Positions 35,355-43,744 of a DNA stretch of 64,000 nt are shown in pieces. The stretch covers positions 4,254,910 to 4,318,909 of the forward strand of contig NZ_JADDXT010000002.1 in assembly GCF_015330165.1 (NCBI RefSeq), written 5' to 3'. Origin of the DNA: Zobellia roscoffensis (lineage in GTDB: Bacteria > Bacteroidota > Bacteroidia > Flavobacteriales > Flavobacteriaceae). The position numbers and the translations under genes were made by a program. Each line of letters opens with the position of its first letter. Position 1 is the first letter of the stretch. The notes below the pieces were generated by a model. The model was given only the letters and a program-made list of their open reading frames with translations. It did not search any database and was not told where the DNA came from.

Positions 35355-36032
35355 ATGAAACAAGTCCCCAAAAATCAAAGAAAAGTAAAGACTAGATTCG
35401 TTGTTGAATCCATAGTTGTTTTCTTTATTGTTGCATCCCCATTTATTTTCAAATTACACGAATATTTTCCTCGAGATCCTGAAGCCACTATAAATATTTT
35501 TGGATATATTATAGATCGGAACGGTTTTGCCAATTTAAATACTTATGTCTGGTTCCTACTAGGAAAAGCGGTTCCCTTAACCTTATTATTTATTTGGTTT
35601 TTAACCTGTAAACATTGGTGGTATCACATCATTTTAATTCCATTATTGATGTATGCCTTCCAAATTTTTGAAGTATTTTACACAGACGACCTATACATTG
35701 ACACAAGAAATGTTTTATGGCTGCTTCCTGTCTGTATGGTGGTTATTCCATTAGTGTACTTTATTCGAATAAAACTTTATGACAAATACGTTCACGGCAT
35801 AGACCTAGAAGCTATGGAAGCTGAATTAACTGCCTTAAAGAAAAAACAAGCCGCACGGTCTGGCAATACCAAACTGGATAAATTTATTTCTTCTGAAACT
35901 CCTAAAAACAGCTCTACAGGATACCAATCCATGTCCGAAAAAATAAACACTCAACTGTCCACAAATAATATTGAATCTAATTTCAAGCAAGTACAGAGTA
36001 AACTAAACAACTGGTTACATCTTAAATTCTAA
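35355..36032 (+). CDS. Four-helix membrane protein of unknown function
   Basis: 225 residues. Four hydrophobic segments: about 15-33 (FVVESIVVFFIVASPFIF), 63-83, 88-107 and 118-136. A basic, Ser/Thr-rich and partly coiled C-terminal tail (about 150-225) is predicted cytosolic. I recognise no family. It sits alone between the lipoprotein and ald. Confidence 0.7.
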   Translation: MKQVPKNQRKVKTRFVVESIVVFFIVASPFIFKLHEYFPRDPEATINIFGYIIDRNGFANLNTYVWFLLGKAVPLTLLFIWFLTCKHWWYHIILIPLLMYAFQIFEVFYTDDLYIDTRNVLWLLPVCMVVIPLVYFIRIKLYDKYVHGIDLEAMEAELTALKKKQAARSGNTKLDKFISSETPKNSSTGYQSMSEKINTQLSTNNIESNFKQVQSKLNNWLHLKF

Positions 36033-36107
36033 TTATGACGGCGTATTTTCACATATCACATCCTGTAATCTCACACTAAATTCAACTAAATGTCGTATTT
36101 TTACTGT

Positions 36108-36128
36108 TAATCGCGTGTCACACGATTA
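36108..36128. promoter_or_regulatory. 21-bp near-perfect palindrome before ald
   Basis: TAATCGCGTG (36108-36117), one central T, then CACACGATTA (36119-36128): 9 of 10 positions match. It ends 12 bases before the ald start codon and begins just after a TATTTTTA box at 36097, so a bound protein would block transcription or translation. Candidate operator. Confidence 0.55.
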
Positions 36129-36140
36129 GATGTAAAAACT

Positions 36141-37340
36141 ATGAATCAACCTTCTTCTCCTTTTAGCAAACAACAATTGCTTCCACAAGAGGAAACTCTG
36201 GAAATTCTTCGCCAAAAAGGCGAACTTTTTATTGGCATCCCAAAAGAAAATCAATACCAAGAACAACGAGTATGTCTTACTCCGGATGCTGTAAATGCCA
36301 TAACTTCCAATGGTCACAGAGTTTTAATTGAATCAGGTGCTGGAGAAGGCGCCAATTATACCGACCTAGATTACACCAATGCCGGAGGAGAGATAACGCG
36401 AGACACCAAGAAGGTCTATTCTTGTCCTTTATTACTCAAGGTTGAACCTCCCACGCTTTCCGAAATTGAAATGATGAATCCGCAAACGACCATTATTTCT
36501 GCTTTACAGATAAAAACTCAAAGCAAGGCGTATTTTGAAAAAATGGCAAAAAAGCGAATTACCGCCATCGCTTTTGAATACATACGGGATGAAGATGGTA
36601 AATACCCAGCAGTTCGTTCTTTGAGTGAAATTGCAGGAATATCTTCTGTTCTTATTGCTTCTGAAATTATGGCTGCCACCAATGATGGTAACGGCCTCAT
36701 GTTTGGAAATATTAGCGGTGTACCACCTGTTGAAGTAGTTATTATAGGCGCAGGAACAGTTGGTGAATTTGCAGCTCGCTCCGCTTTAGGGCTTGGAGCT
36801 AACGTTAAGATTTTTGATAATTCACTTTCTAAACTACGCAACATACAATCCAATCTTAGACAAACGGTCTATACCTCTACTATTCAACCTAAAAACCTAT
36901 TAAAATCACTAAAACGTTGCGATGTAGCTATTGGAGCAACACGCGGCAAAGACCGATCTCCTGTAGTAGTTACAAGTAGCATGGTAGAACACATGAAAAA
37001 AGGAGCTGTCATTATTGATGTAAGCATAGATATGGGCGGGTGTTTTGAAACAAGCACAGTAACTACGCATAACAAACCCACTATTGAGAAGTTTGGAGTA
37101 ATTCATTACGGTGTTCCGAACATCCCTTCTCGCTACCCTAAGACCGCAACACTTTCCATTAGTAATATTTTCACTCCTTATTTACTGGAGTTAGGAGAAA
37201 ATGGCGGATTAGAAAATTCACTTCGTTTTGATAAAGGATTAAGAAACGGACTCTACATGTATCACGGAATTTTAACCAACAAATCTGTGGGCGAATGGTT
37301 TGATTTACAGTACAGTGACATTAATTTCCTTATTTTCTAA
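36141..37340 (+). CDS. ald: Alanine dehydrogenase
   Basis: 399 residues. FIGIPKENQYQEQRVCLTPDAV with the substrate-binding Arg/Lys region, LLLKVEPPT, the Rossmann motif VVIIGAGTVGEFAARSALGLGA and HYGVPNIPSRYPKTATLSISN. Converts alanine to pyruvate and ammonia with NAD. The N-terminal extension of about 28 residues is longer than in Bacillus Ald. A palindrome precedes it, so it is probably regulated. Confidence 0.9.
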   Translation: MNQPSSPFSKQQLLPQEETLEILRQKGELFIGIPKENQYQEQRVCLTPDAVNAITSNGHRVLIESGAGEGANYTDLDYTNAGGEITRDTKKVYSCPLLLKVEPPTLSEIEMMNPQTTIISALQIKTQSKAYFEKMAKKRITAIAFEYIRDEDGKYPAVRSLSEIAGISSVLIASEIMAATNDGNGLMFGNISGVPPVEVVIIGAGTVGEFAARSALGLGANVKIFDNSLSKLRNIQSNLRQTVYTSTIQPKNLLKSLKRCDVAIGATRGKDRSPVVVTSSMVEHMKKGAVIIDVSIDMGGCFETSTVTTHNKPTIEKFGVIHYGVPNIPSRYPKTATLSISNIFTPYLLELGENGGLENSLRFDKGLRNGLYMYHGILTNKSVGEWFDLQYSDINFLIF

Positions 37341-37393
37341 GGGTTTTTCAAATATCATTTTTACTTAACCGGTCTACATAAGCGGTTTATTGC

Positions 37394-37401
37394 TATTTTT
37401 G
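37394..37401 (+). promoter_or_regulatory. Candidate -7 box (TATTTTTG) before the DUF4258 gene
   Basis: Exact TAnnTTTG match, 89 bases before the ATG at 37491. No -33 TTTG at ideal spacing. Confidence 0.38.
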
Positions 37402-37490
37402 CCATCGCTTTAAACGAGGGAACAATTATCATTCTTGATACAACGCTAAAAAGCGAAAAGCACAAATCATTAATTTCAGCAGTATAGGTA

Positions 37491-37871
37491 ATGGATTTTT
37501 TAAAACGTTTAGGTTTTTATCTTATCGGGCTTTCTATAGGAATCATTTTTTTGACATTTTTTTTCAAGAAAAAATCAGAAGAAACGGGGGTTTCGTTCTG
37601 TTATTTCCCTAACTGCAGAACACTTAAGAACATCCGATCTAAACCAATGTCCTATTCCGAAGATGTAAGCAGATTGTTTTCTAAAAAGCAACTAGACACC
37701 TTGGACATTGTGAACATCTTAAGAAATGGGGAAGTAGATTTTTCAAACAGCGAAACCAAGACATCACCATGCAAAACCTATATTATAGAAGGCTCCATAA
37801 AAGACAAAGAGGCCATATTAAAGGTCAGAAATTGTCAAGAAAAAGCCCTTTTAGAATCTATAACTTACTAA
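37491..37871 (+). CDS. DUF4258-like single-pass protein
   Basis: 126 residues. One N-terminal hydrophobic helix (about 7-25, LGFYLIGLSIGIIFLTFFF) then a soluble domain with YFPNCRTLKNIRSK, DIVNILRNGEVDFSNSET and YIIEGSIKDKEAILKVRNC, matching DUF4258 as I know it. In Flavobacteriaceae it is commonly next to ald and proline dehydrogenase genes. Function unknown. Confidence 0.75.
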   Translation: MDFLKRLGFYLIGLSIGIIFLTFFFKKKSEETGVSFCYFPNCRTLKNIRSKPMSYSEDVSRLFSKKQLDTLDIVNILRNGEVDFSNSETKTSPCKTYIIEGSIKDKEAILKVRNCQEKALLESITY

Positions 37872-37911
37872 GCAAAGCGTCCAAAATGTTGGTTTTGGAC
37901 GCTGGGTAAAA

Positions 37912-39078
37912 TTAAATCTTCCTTCGTTTTCTTTCTTTTTTCAACAAGGACAACTCCCTTGAAGTCTGGCCGGCTACCGAAGTATTTTCTTCTGCACGAC
38001 GAATTAAATAAGGCATTACATCCCTCACCGGACCAAAAGGCAAATATTTAGCAACATTATACCCTTTATCGGACAGATTAAAGGAAATATGATCACTCAT
38101 CCCAAACAATTGCCCAAACCATACGCGATCGTCATTATTGGCTATTCCTTTTTCAGCCATAATATTCATCATCTTATACGAACTATTTTCATTGTGGGTA
38201 CCCGCAAATATTGAAACCGTATCCAAGTGATTCATTATGTAAGCAACGGCATTATCAAAATTTTCATCGGTTTCTCGTTTTGAACTACAAATGGGCGACT
38301 TATAGACTTTTTCCTCGGCCCTATCATTCTCCTTTTCCATATAAGCACCACGCACCACTTTTATTCCAATTCTAAAGTCGCTTTCGTTGGCACGTTGTTG
38401 TAGCTGCTTTAGATAATCTAACCTGTCCCATCGGTACATTTGCAAAGTATTGAAGACCACCGCCTTCTTCTTATTATATTTCCGCATCATTTCTTCTACA
38501 AGCTGATCAGCTGCTTGCTGCATCCAACTTTCTTCCGCATCAATAAGCAGAGAAACATCTAAATCATATGCTTTTTTACAAGTCCTATCAAAACGGACAA
38601 CCACTCTTTGCCATTCCGCTTCCTCTTTGTCAGTCAAAGATTTACCTTCGCTAATCTTTTGAAAAAGAGCAAATCTACCATATCCAGTAGGTTTAAAAAC
38701 AGCAAAAGGGATAGCATCTTTTTCCTTAACAAAGTCTAGTACCTTTAAAATCATGGCCACAGCATCATCAAAAGGATCCTCCGTATCTTTTCCCTCAACC
38801 GAGTAGTCCAAAACTGAACATACATTTTTGGTATACATCCTATCCACTACAGACATACAATCTTTCTCATTAACACCACCACAAAAATGATCAAACACTG
38901 TAGCTCTAATCAATCCCTCAACAGGAAGATGAGCTTTAATAGCAAAATTAGTCATTGCTGTTCCAATTCGGACGAGGGGCTCGTTAGCAATCATCCTGAA
39001 CAAAAAATAAGCACGCTCAAGTTCAGAGTCGGTTTTCAAAGCAAAAGCTGTTGCGGTATCTTCAAAAATTTGTTTCAT
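37912..39078 (-). CDS. Proline dehydrogenase
   Basis: 388 residues, stand-alone FAD-dependent PRODH TIM barrel, without the P5C dehydrogenase half of PutA. FAVFKPTGYGRFALF, LLIDAEESWMQ, TLQMYRWDRLDYLKQL, IGIKVVRGAYMEKEN and the C-terminal YLPFGPVRDVMPYLIRRAEENTSV are characteristic. Oxidises proline to pyrroline-5-carboxylate at the membrane. Divergent from aroB. Confidence 0.94.
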   Translation of the reverse strand: MKQIFEDTATAFALKTDSELERAYFLFRMIANEPLVRIGTAMTNFAIKAHLPVEGLIRATVFDHFCGGVNEKDCMSVVDRMYTKNVCSVLDYSVEGKDTEDPFDDAVAMILKVLDFVKEKDAIPFAVFKPTGYGRFALFQKISEGKSLTDKEEAEWQRVVVRFDRTCKKAYDLDVSLLIDAEESWMQQAADQLVEEMMRKYNKKKAVVFNTLQMYRWDRLDYLKQLQQRANESDFRIGIKVVRGAYMEKENDRAEEKVYKSPICSSKRETDENFDNAVAYIMNHLDTVSIFAGTHNENSSYKMMNIMAEKGIANNDDRVWFGQLFGMSDHISFNLSDKGYNVAKYLPFGPVRDVMPYLIRRAEENTSVAGQTSRELSLLKKERKRRKI

Positions 39079-39174
39079 TTAATGTGATTTGTAGTAGCAT
39101 CAAATATAAAGACAGAAATTCTATTCTTTAGATAAAAAATATGCTTTATTTTGCGCAATAGTCGTTAAAAAATA

Positions 39175-39190
39175 TCCGTACATGTACGGA
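39175..39190. promoter_or_regulatory. 16-bp perfect palindrome before aroB
   Basis: TCCGTACATGTACGGA is perfectly self-complementary and ends 17 bases before the aroB start codon, in the gap between the divergent proline dehydrogenase and aroB genes. Candidate operator, or a 5' mRNA hairpin. Confidence 0.5.
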
Positions 39191-39207
39191 ACAAAAATCA
39201 CCTATTA

Positions 39208-40272
39208 ATGCAATCCATAACAACCTCTTCTTACGCCGTACATTTCAACCAACGAGCTTATGACGCTTTAAACGTTCACTTATCTGGCAAGGCATATTCT
39301 AAAATTTACATCATCGTAGACGAGAATACCCACGAACATTGCCTTCCTGCATTTATGGCTCAAATTCAAGGAGATTATGATTTTGAAATTATTGAGATTG
39401 AGTCTGGTGAAGAAAACAAAAATATAGACACCTGTACAGGGGTTTGGAGCGCATTGTCCGAATTAGATGGTGACCGAAAAAGCCTTGTCATAAACTTGGG
39501 TGGTGGTGTTCTTACGGATTTAGGTGGGTTTGTAGCCTCAACATTTAAAAGAGGTATTGACTTTATAAATGTACCAACCACACTATTATCCATGGTGGAC
39601 GCATCTGTAGGCGGAAAAACTGGCGTAGACCTTGGGCCTCTGAAAAACCAAATTGGTGTTATTAACCAACCCGAAATGGTCCTTGTGATAACGAGTTTCT
39701 TAAAAACATTGGAAGAAAGACAATTGCGAAGTGGTTTTGCAGAAATGCTTAAACACGGTCTAATCCAAAGCCAAGCATATTGGGAGGCGCTCAAAAAAGT
39801 TACAGACTTCCTAAATATTGATGACTTAATCTACGATTCTGTTGTTATTAAAAACGAGGTTGTGCTTCAAGACCCAACAGAGCAACATTTACGAAAAATA
39901 TTAAATTACGGACATACTTTAGGACACGCAATTGAATCCTATTTCCTAGAAAGCAAAACACACAAAACCTTGTTGCACGGTGAAGCTATTGGAATAGGAA
40001 TGATCCTAGAAGCCTATCTTTCCAAAGAACTTCTTGGTCTTACAGATATAGAATTAACTGATATAAAAGAAACTTTCCTTTCTCATTATGAAAAAGTCGT
40101 TTTCAATAAAGAGGATATCACAACCATACTATCTTTATTAAAATTTGATAAGAAGAATTCGCACGGTAATATAAATTTTGTGCTTATTTCCGCCATAGGA
40201 AAACCAGATATAGACATTAGAATTCCCGATGAATTGTATGAAAATGCTTTTGCATACTACGCTGAACAATAG
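39208..40272 (+). CDS. aroB: AroB: 3-dehydroquinate synthase
   Basis: 354 residues. LVINLGGGVLTDLGGFVASTFKRGIDFINVPTTLLSMVDASVGGKTGVD is the NAD and metal site; LRSGFAEMLKHGLI and KILNYGHTLGHAIESY hold further ligands. Second step of the shikimate pathway. Confidence 0.96.
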   Translation: MQSITTSSYAVHFNQRAYDALNVHLSGKAYSKIYIIVDENTHEHCLPAFMAQIQGDYDFEIIEIESGEENKNIDTCTGVWSALSELDGDRKSLVINLGGGVLTDLGGFVASTFKRGIDFINVPTTLLSMVDASVGGKTGVDLGPLKNQIGVINQPEMVLVITSFLKTLEERQLRSGFAEMLKHGLIQSQAYWEALKKVTDFLNIDDLIYDSVVIKNEVVLQDPTEQHLRKILNYGHTLGHAIESYFLESKTHKTLLHGEAIGIGMILEAYLSKELLGLTDIELTDIKETFLSHYEKVVFNKEDITTILSLLKFDKKNSHGNINFVLISAIGKPDIDIRIPDELYENAFAYYAEQ

Positions 40273-40403
40273 TTACATATACTAATCCCTCTAGTTTGAC
40301 AACTCTTTAACGAATTCACCGTAAAAAATACATAGTTTAGGTACAGATTTATAACCCAAATCAATAACCTACCTGAAATCAATCAGGTTAAAACCAACCT
40401 ACT

Positions 40404-40733
40404 ATGTTACGTAAATTAGTCGATTACAAAAAATTAGACCACGAACTAGCCGCATTATTAATCGAAACCTATTCCGATGGTTACGGTGATGATGATATTA
40501 TAGTTTTCAAAAATCTAAAAGGTGAAACTATTGAAGCTGTTGAATTAAAAACTAACGATACAATTTACCTTGTAAAAATCAGTAAGAGCCTTTCTAATTT
40601 CATCGCAAATTTTGAAGAAAATATTGAAAAGGAGCTTGACAACAGTAAATCACAACCCATTCTAGAGGAAACAGAAACCTCTAACTATGAAATGGATAAT
40701 GAAGCTGAGTTTGACTCTGATGATGTAGATTAA
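40404..40733 (+). CDS. Small acidic protein of unknown function
   Basis: 109 residues, no signal or membrane segment. N-terminal part mixed alpha/beta (MLRKLVDYKKLDHELAALLIETYSDGYGDDDI), C-terminal third strongly acidic and low in complexity (ETETSNYEMDNEAEFDSDDVD). Convergent with the DinB gene at a 16-base distance. I recognise no named family, but length and start look genuine. Confidence 0.72.
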   Translation: MLRKLVDYKKLDHELAALLIETYSDGYGDDDIIVFKNLKGETIEAVELKTNDTIYLVKISKSLSNFIANFEENIEKELDNSKSQPILEETETSNYEMDNEAEFDSDDVD

Positions 40734-40749
40734 TTCTACAACTGAAAAC

Positions 40750-41268
40750 TTAACTTAGGTAACGCTCTCGCAATATATTGCGATGGTACTTTTGGTGACC
40801 ACAAATAACAAAACCTAAAGTAGCCACATTCCATGGTAAATTACTAGCAACACCTTGCTTACTTAAGGTTTTAGCATCAAAACTTCTATAGAGTGTAATG
40901 GTAGATTGCCTAACCGCAATATATTCCTCTATAAGACTTTCTTTAGAGCGTGTTTCAGCACGTGAATTAGGAGCGTATAAATCTTGCTCAAACCCAGGTA
41001 AAGCGGTACTATCCCCTCGAGAGAACCGAAGTGAGCGGTATTGAAAAACACGCTCAGAGTCAATAATATGCAGAAGCACTTGAGCTATAGTCCACTTTTC
41101 AGGTCCATAGGCATAAGATAATTTACCGTCAGGGATATTCTCAATAAATTTTGGAAAATTCTTTAACTGACGTTCTAACATTTCCAACAAATCTACGTCA
41201 CCTAGCACATCTATATAAGTCTTGTAAAAAGGAATTGGTGGTGCAATTTTAAGTTCTGAAGTTCTCAT
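40750..41268 (-). CDS. DinB-family protein
   Basis: 172 residues from ATG 41268; the longer frame to 41319 runs through the Lrp terminator hairpin and is unlikely. Four-helix bundle with metal-binding His residues: KWTIAQVLLHIIDSERVFQYRSLRF, NSRAETRSKESLIEEYIAVRQSTI and FVICGHQKYHRNILRERYL. DinB-like proteins bind divalent metal; some are thiol transferases. Activity here unknown. Confidence 0.87.
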   Translation of the reverse strand: MRTSELKIAPPIPFYKTYIDVLGDVDLLEMLERQLKNFPKFIENIPDGKLSYAYGPEKWTIAQVLLHIIDSERVFQYRSLRFSRGDSTALPGFEQDLYAPNSRAETRSKESLIEEYIAVRQSTITLYRSFDAKTLSKQGVASNLPWNVATLGFVICGHQKYHRNILRERYLS

Positions 41269-41283
41269 ATGTTTATAAAATAA

Positions 41284-41316
41284 AAATTCCCAGGCAGCAG
41301 AACCACCCAGGAATTT
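41284..41316 (-). terminator. Terminator after the Lrp/AsnC gene
   Basis: On the minus strand AAATTCC / GGAATTT form a 7-bp base that extends through G-C and G-T pairs to about 15 pairs, followed by TTATTTTAT. Lies 22 bases after the Lrp stop. Confidence 0.7.
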
Positions 41317-41338
41317 CAATTACTGTTTCCAAAGGCAA

Positions 41339-41818
41339 TTACAATTCATTGAAAATTGTATGCATTAACCTCTTCTTGTCATTTATACTTTCTTCCAAAG
41401 AAATCATGGTTTCTGTACGGCTGATACCGTCAATATCATCAATTCTAAAAATAATATTCTTAGCATGATTAGTATCCTTAGCTCTTATTTTACAGAAAAT
41501 ATTAAATTTTCCTGTTGTAATATGTGCTACCGTAACATTTGGAATTTGCTCTAAACGCTCCAAAACGAATTTTGTCTGATGTGTTTTCTCTAAAAATATA
41601 CCAACATAAGCAATAAAAGCATAGCCTAATTTTACATAATCCAATGTAAGAGACGACCCTTTTATAATACCCGCTTCCTCCATTTTCTTAACACGTACGT
41701 GAACCGTGCCGGCAGAAATCAAGAGCTTCTTAGCTATATCTGTAAATGGAGTTCTGGTGTTATCTATTAACATATCCAGAATCTGGTGATCAATTTCGTC
41801 TAATTTTACTTTTCCCAT
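41339..41818 (-). CDS. Lrp/AsnC-family transcriptional regulator
   Basis: 159 residues. N-terminal helix-turn-helix (DEIDHQILDMLIDNTRTPFTDIAKKLLISAGTVHVRVKKMEEAGIIKG), then a ligand-binding RAM domain (GYAFIAYVGIFLEK, VTVAHITTGKFNIFCKIRAKD, IDGISRTETMISLEES). Such regulators sense amino acids. ald and proline dehydrogenase genes lie within 5 kb, so control of amino-acid catabolism is plausible but not shown. Confidence 0.93.
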   Translation of the reverse strand: MGKVKLDEIDHQILDMLIDNTRTPFTDIAKKLLISAGTVHVRVKKMEEAGIIKGSSLTLDYVKLGYAFIAYVGIFLEKTHQTKFVLERLEQIPNVTVAHITTGKFNIFCKIRAKDTNHAKNIIFRIDDIDGISRTETMISLEESINDKKRLMHTIFNEL

Positions 41819-41835
41819 TATGGTTGTGTTTTTGG

Positions 41836-41843
41836 CAAAAATA
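41836..41843 (-). promoter_or_regulatory. Candidate -7 box (TATTTTTG) for the Lrp/AsnC gene
   Basis: The minus strand reads TATTTTTG, an exact TAnnTTTG match, 18 bases before the Lrp start codon. The expected -33 TTTG is not evident. Confidence 0.42.
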
Positions 41844-41933
41844 AAAAATTAAGGAATAATACGCATTAAAACTTGCATTTTTTTAACAAAAACGTAAAGA
41901 TTCAATGGTTTTAAAAAATAATGCTCAAAAAAA

Positions 41934-43043
41934 TTAGGCTTTAACAAGCTGATAAAAAGACTGTTGCCTTAGTTCTTTTAAATCATCTTCATTTAGACAA
42001 TTATAGGTTTTATGACCATAATACCCCTCAAGACTCCCCTTTTTCTCAATTCTTGGCTCAAAAGCTACCTTATTACCTTTCAACACTTCCGCGTACAACA
42101 CACCTATACTATCTCCGTTAGTCAATTCTAAATCTATAATTTGAGCATTCTTTATCAATACATCAAAAAAGAGTTTTCCGTTTTCAGGAATCTCAAAATA
42201 GTTATCTTGCTCAAATGTATCTATGTTATTTTCAGCAATAGTAACTACAGCCTTAAATATCGCATGAAAAATATACTCTCTTGTTCGCTCTCTTTCATAG
42301 TCTTCCGGGTAATGACCAGACTCAAATAATATAGTAGGCACATTAAGCATCTGAAAACTATCACCTACACAATTCGCATTAAAAGCATCATCATACCTAC
42401 CAACCTGACCAGGAATCATCTCTTGCAACAGATTATTCATAGCTACAATCAACTGCATACTTACTCCTCGTGTTTTAGAAATACTCCTTTCCGCATCATG
42501 GGCAGGTGCTAAAAATGACACTGTTGCCGGCCTAGATGTTTCACCAACATTAAAAATAGTACGTTGATCATGAAGATTAAAGCAATAATCCGGTTGAAAG
42601 GAGTCAAAAACATTTCTTAGAATCATACTTTCTGGCTGAGTTCTATTTTGAGCATCTCTATTCAAATCTATTTCATTTGCATTTATTCGGGTGTAAGCTT
42701 CTGCCCCATCCGGATTCAGCATAGGAATAATCAAAAGTGTACAGCTTTGCAAAATACGTTTTGCCATGGATGAACCTCCATGTAAAAAATTCACAAAATC
42801 TAAAACCGCTTTGGTAGTTGTAGATTCATTCCCATGCATTTGAGACCACATTAAAATTTTATACGGTCCACTTCCTAATTGTATGCTTTTTATTTCTCGT
42901 CCTTGAACAGATTTTCCGATAGTTTTTATGGACAATGAATCTCTGTTTTTTTCCATAAAGTCTAGAACTTGACCATTAACAACATACCGACCACTGACGG
43001 ATTTTTCCTTAATAGAATAATACTCAACCTGTGAAATACTCAT
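41934..43043 (-). CDS. M14-family zinc carboxypeptidase
   Basis: 369 residues, no signal peptide, so cytosolic. Zinc ligands H70 and E73 (SQMHGNES) and H157 (FNLHDQR); LNPDGAEAYTRINANEIDLNRDA carries the substrate Asn-Arg pair; the catalytic Glu is probably in ILFESGHYPEDYER. A C-terminal beta part (about 270-369) follows. Substrate could be a peptide or an acylated amino acid. Divergent from the XRE regulator, with palindromes in between. Confidence 0.87.
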   Translation of the reverse strand: MSISQVEYYSIKEKSVSGRYVVNGQVLDFMEKNRDSLSIKTIGKSVQGREIKSIQLGSGPYKILMWSQMHGNESTTTKAVLDFVNFLHGGSSMAKRILQSCTLLIIPMLNPDGAEAYTRINANEIDLNRDAQNRTQPESMILRNVFDSFQPDYCFNLHDQRTIFNVGETSRPATVSFLAPAHDAERSISKTRGVSMQLIVAMNNLLQEMIPGQVGRYDDAFNANCVGDSFQMLNVPTILFESGHYPEDYERERTREYIFHAIFKAVVTIAENNIDTFEQDNYFEIPENGKLFFDVLIKNAQIIDLELTNGDSIGVLYAEVLKGNKVAFEPRIEKKGSLEGYYGHKTYNCLNEDDLKELRQQSFYQLVKA

Positions 43044-43085
43044 TTTTATAATTGTTTGATGTTACAAAAGTAACTCCATAATAAT

Positions 43086-43341
43086 TTACAATTGTAATCA
43101 TAAAAATATACATTTGTAAACTAAAAATGTAATGAGATTAGCATTAGTTGTTACAATTGTAATTCTTAAAACCAGCTTTTTTCTCCGGACAATAAAAACA
43201 ATATTCAACATGTTATAAATCAGATATTTAAATACAATTATATAAACATATAAATTTAATAACATTGATGATTTTCGTTAATTTTAGACCATTTAATATT
43301 TCATTTTACTATTTTTGAACACACATAAGTTACAATGGTAA
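43086..43341. promoter_or_regulatory. Set of four TTACAATTGTAA-type palindromes
   Basis: TTACAATTGTAA occurs exactly at 43086-43097 and 43151-43162. Diverged copies are ATACATTTGTAA at 43108-43119 and TTACAATGGTAA at 43330-43341, the last containing the XRE start codon. Starts of the first three are 22 and 43 bases apart, close to whole helical turns. The 291-base gap holds no gene. Likely operator set for the XRE protein, controlling itself and the M14 gene (inference). Confidence 0.68.
43310..43317 (+). promoter_or_regulatory. Candidate -7 box (TATTTTTG) for the XRE gene
   Basis: Exact TAnnTTTG match, 17 bases before the ATG at 43335, directly upstream of the fourth palindrome. Confidence 0.48.
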
Positions 43342-43715
43342 ACACAACGGATTTTATAGACCGACTTAATGAATTATTGCGCTATTACAGCCTTTCCGCC
43401 TCTAGTTTTGCAGATAAAGTTAACGTGCAACGCTCAAGCATTTCACATCTTCTATCTGGACGAAACAAACCAAGTTTAGACTTTGTACTTAAAGTCATCA
43501 ATGTCTTTCCCGAGGTTAATTTATATTGGCTTCTGAATGGGAAAGGGTCTTTCCCTTCAGAAGCAAAAAAAGAAATTTTACAGCCCACTCCATCAACGAA
43601 ACAAAAAACACCCACAATAGACTTACCAGCCAAAGCCAGCTCCAAACCTGGAAAAAACATTGAGAAAATTATTATTTTTTATTCTGATGGAAGTTTTGAA
43701 TCTTATGCCAATTAG
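43335..43715 (+). CDS. XRE-family helix-turn-helix regulator
   Basis: 126 residues. N-terminal HTH (about 8-65: IDRLNELLRYYSLSASSFADKV, QRSSISHLLSGRNKPSLDFVLKVINVFPEVNLYWLLNG) followed by a Pro/Lys-rich linker and a short beta tail (KIIIFYSDGSFESYA). No ligand domain. Probably binds the TTACAATTGTAA palindromes around it. Confidence 0.9.
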   Translation: MVNTTDFIDRLNELLRYYSLSASSFADKVNVQRSSISHLLSGRNKPSLDFVLKVINVFPEVNLYWLLNGKGSFPSEAKKEILQPTPSTKQKTPTIDLPAKASSKPGKNIEKIIIFYSDGSFESYAN

Positions 43716-43731
43716 TAGGCTTAAAATTCAT

Positions 43732-43739
43732 TATTTTTG
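43732..43739 (+). promoter_or_regulatory. -7 box (TATTTTTG) five bases before a start codon
   Basis: Exact TAnnTTTG match ending 5 bases before the ATG at 43745. If used, transcription would begin almost at the start codon, giving a leaderless mRNA. Confidence 0.42.
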
Positions 43740-43744
43740 CGGAG

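Noticed and set aside
40750..41319. Longer DinB frame starting at 41319
   Set aside because: The extra 17 codons are the Lrp terminator hairpin; ATG 41268 begins at the conserved region.
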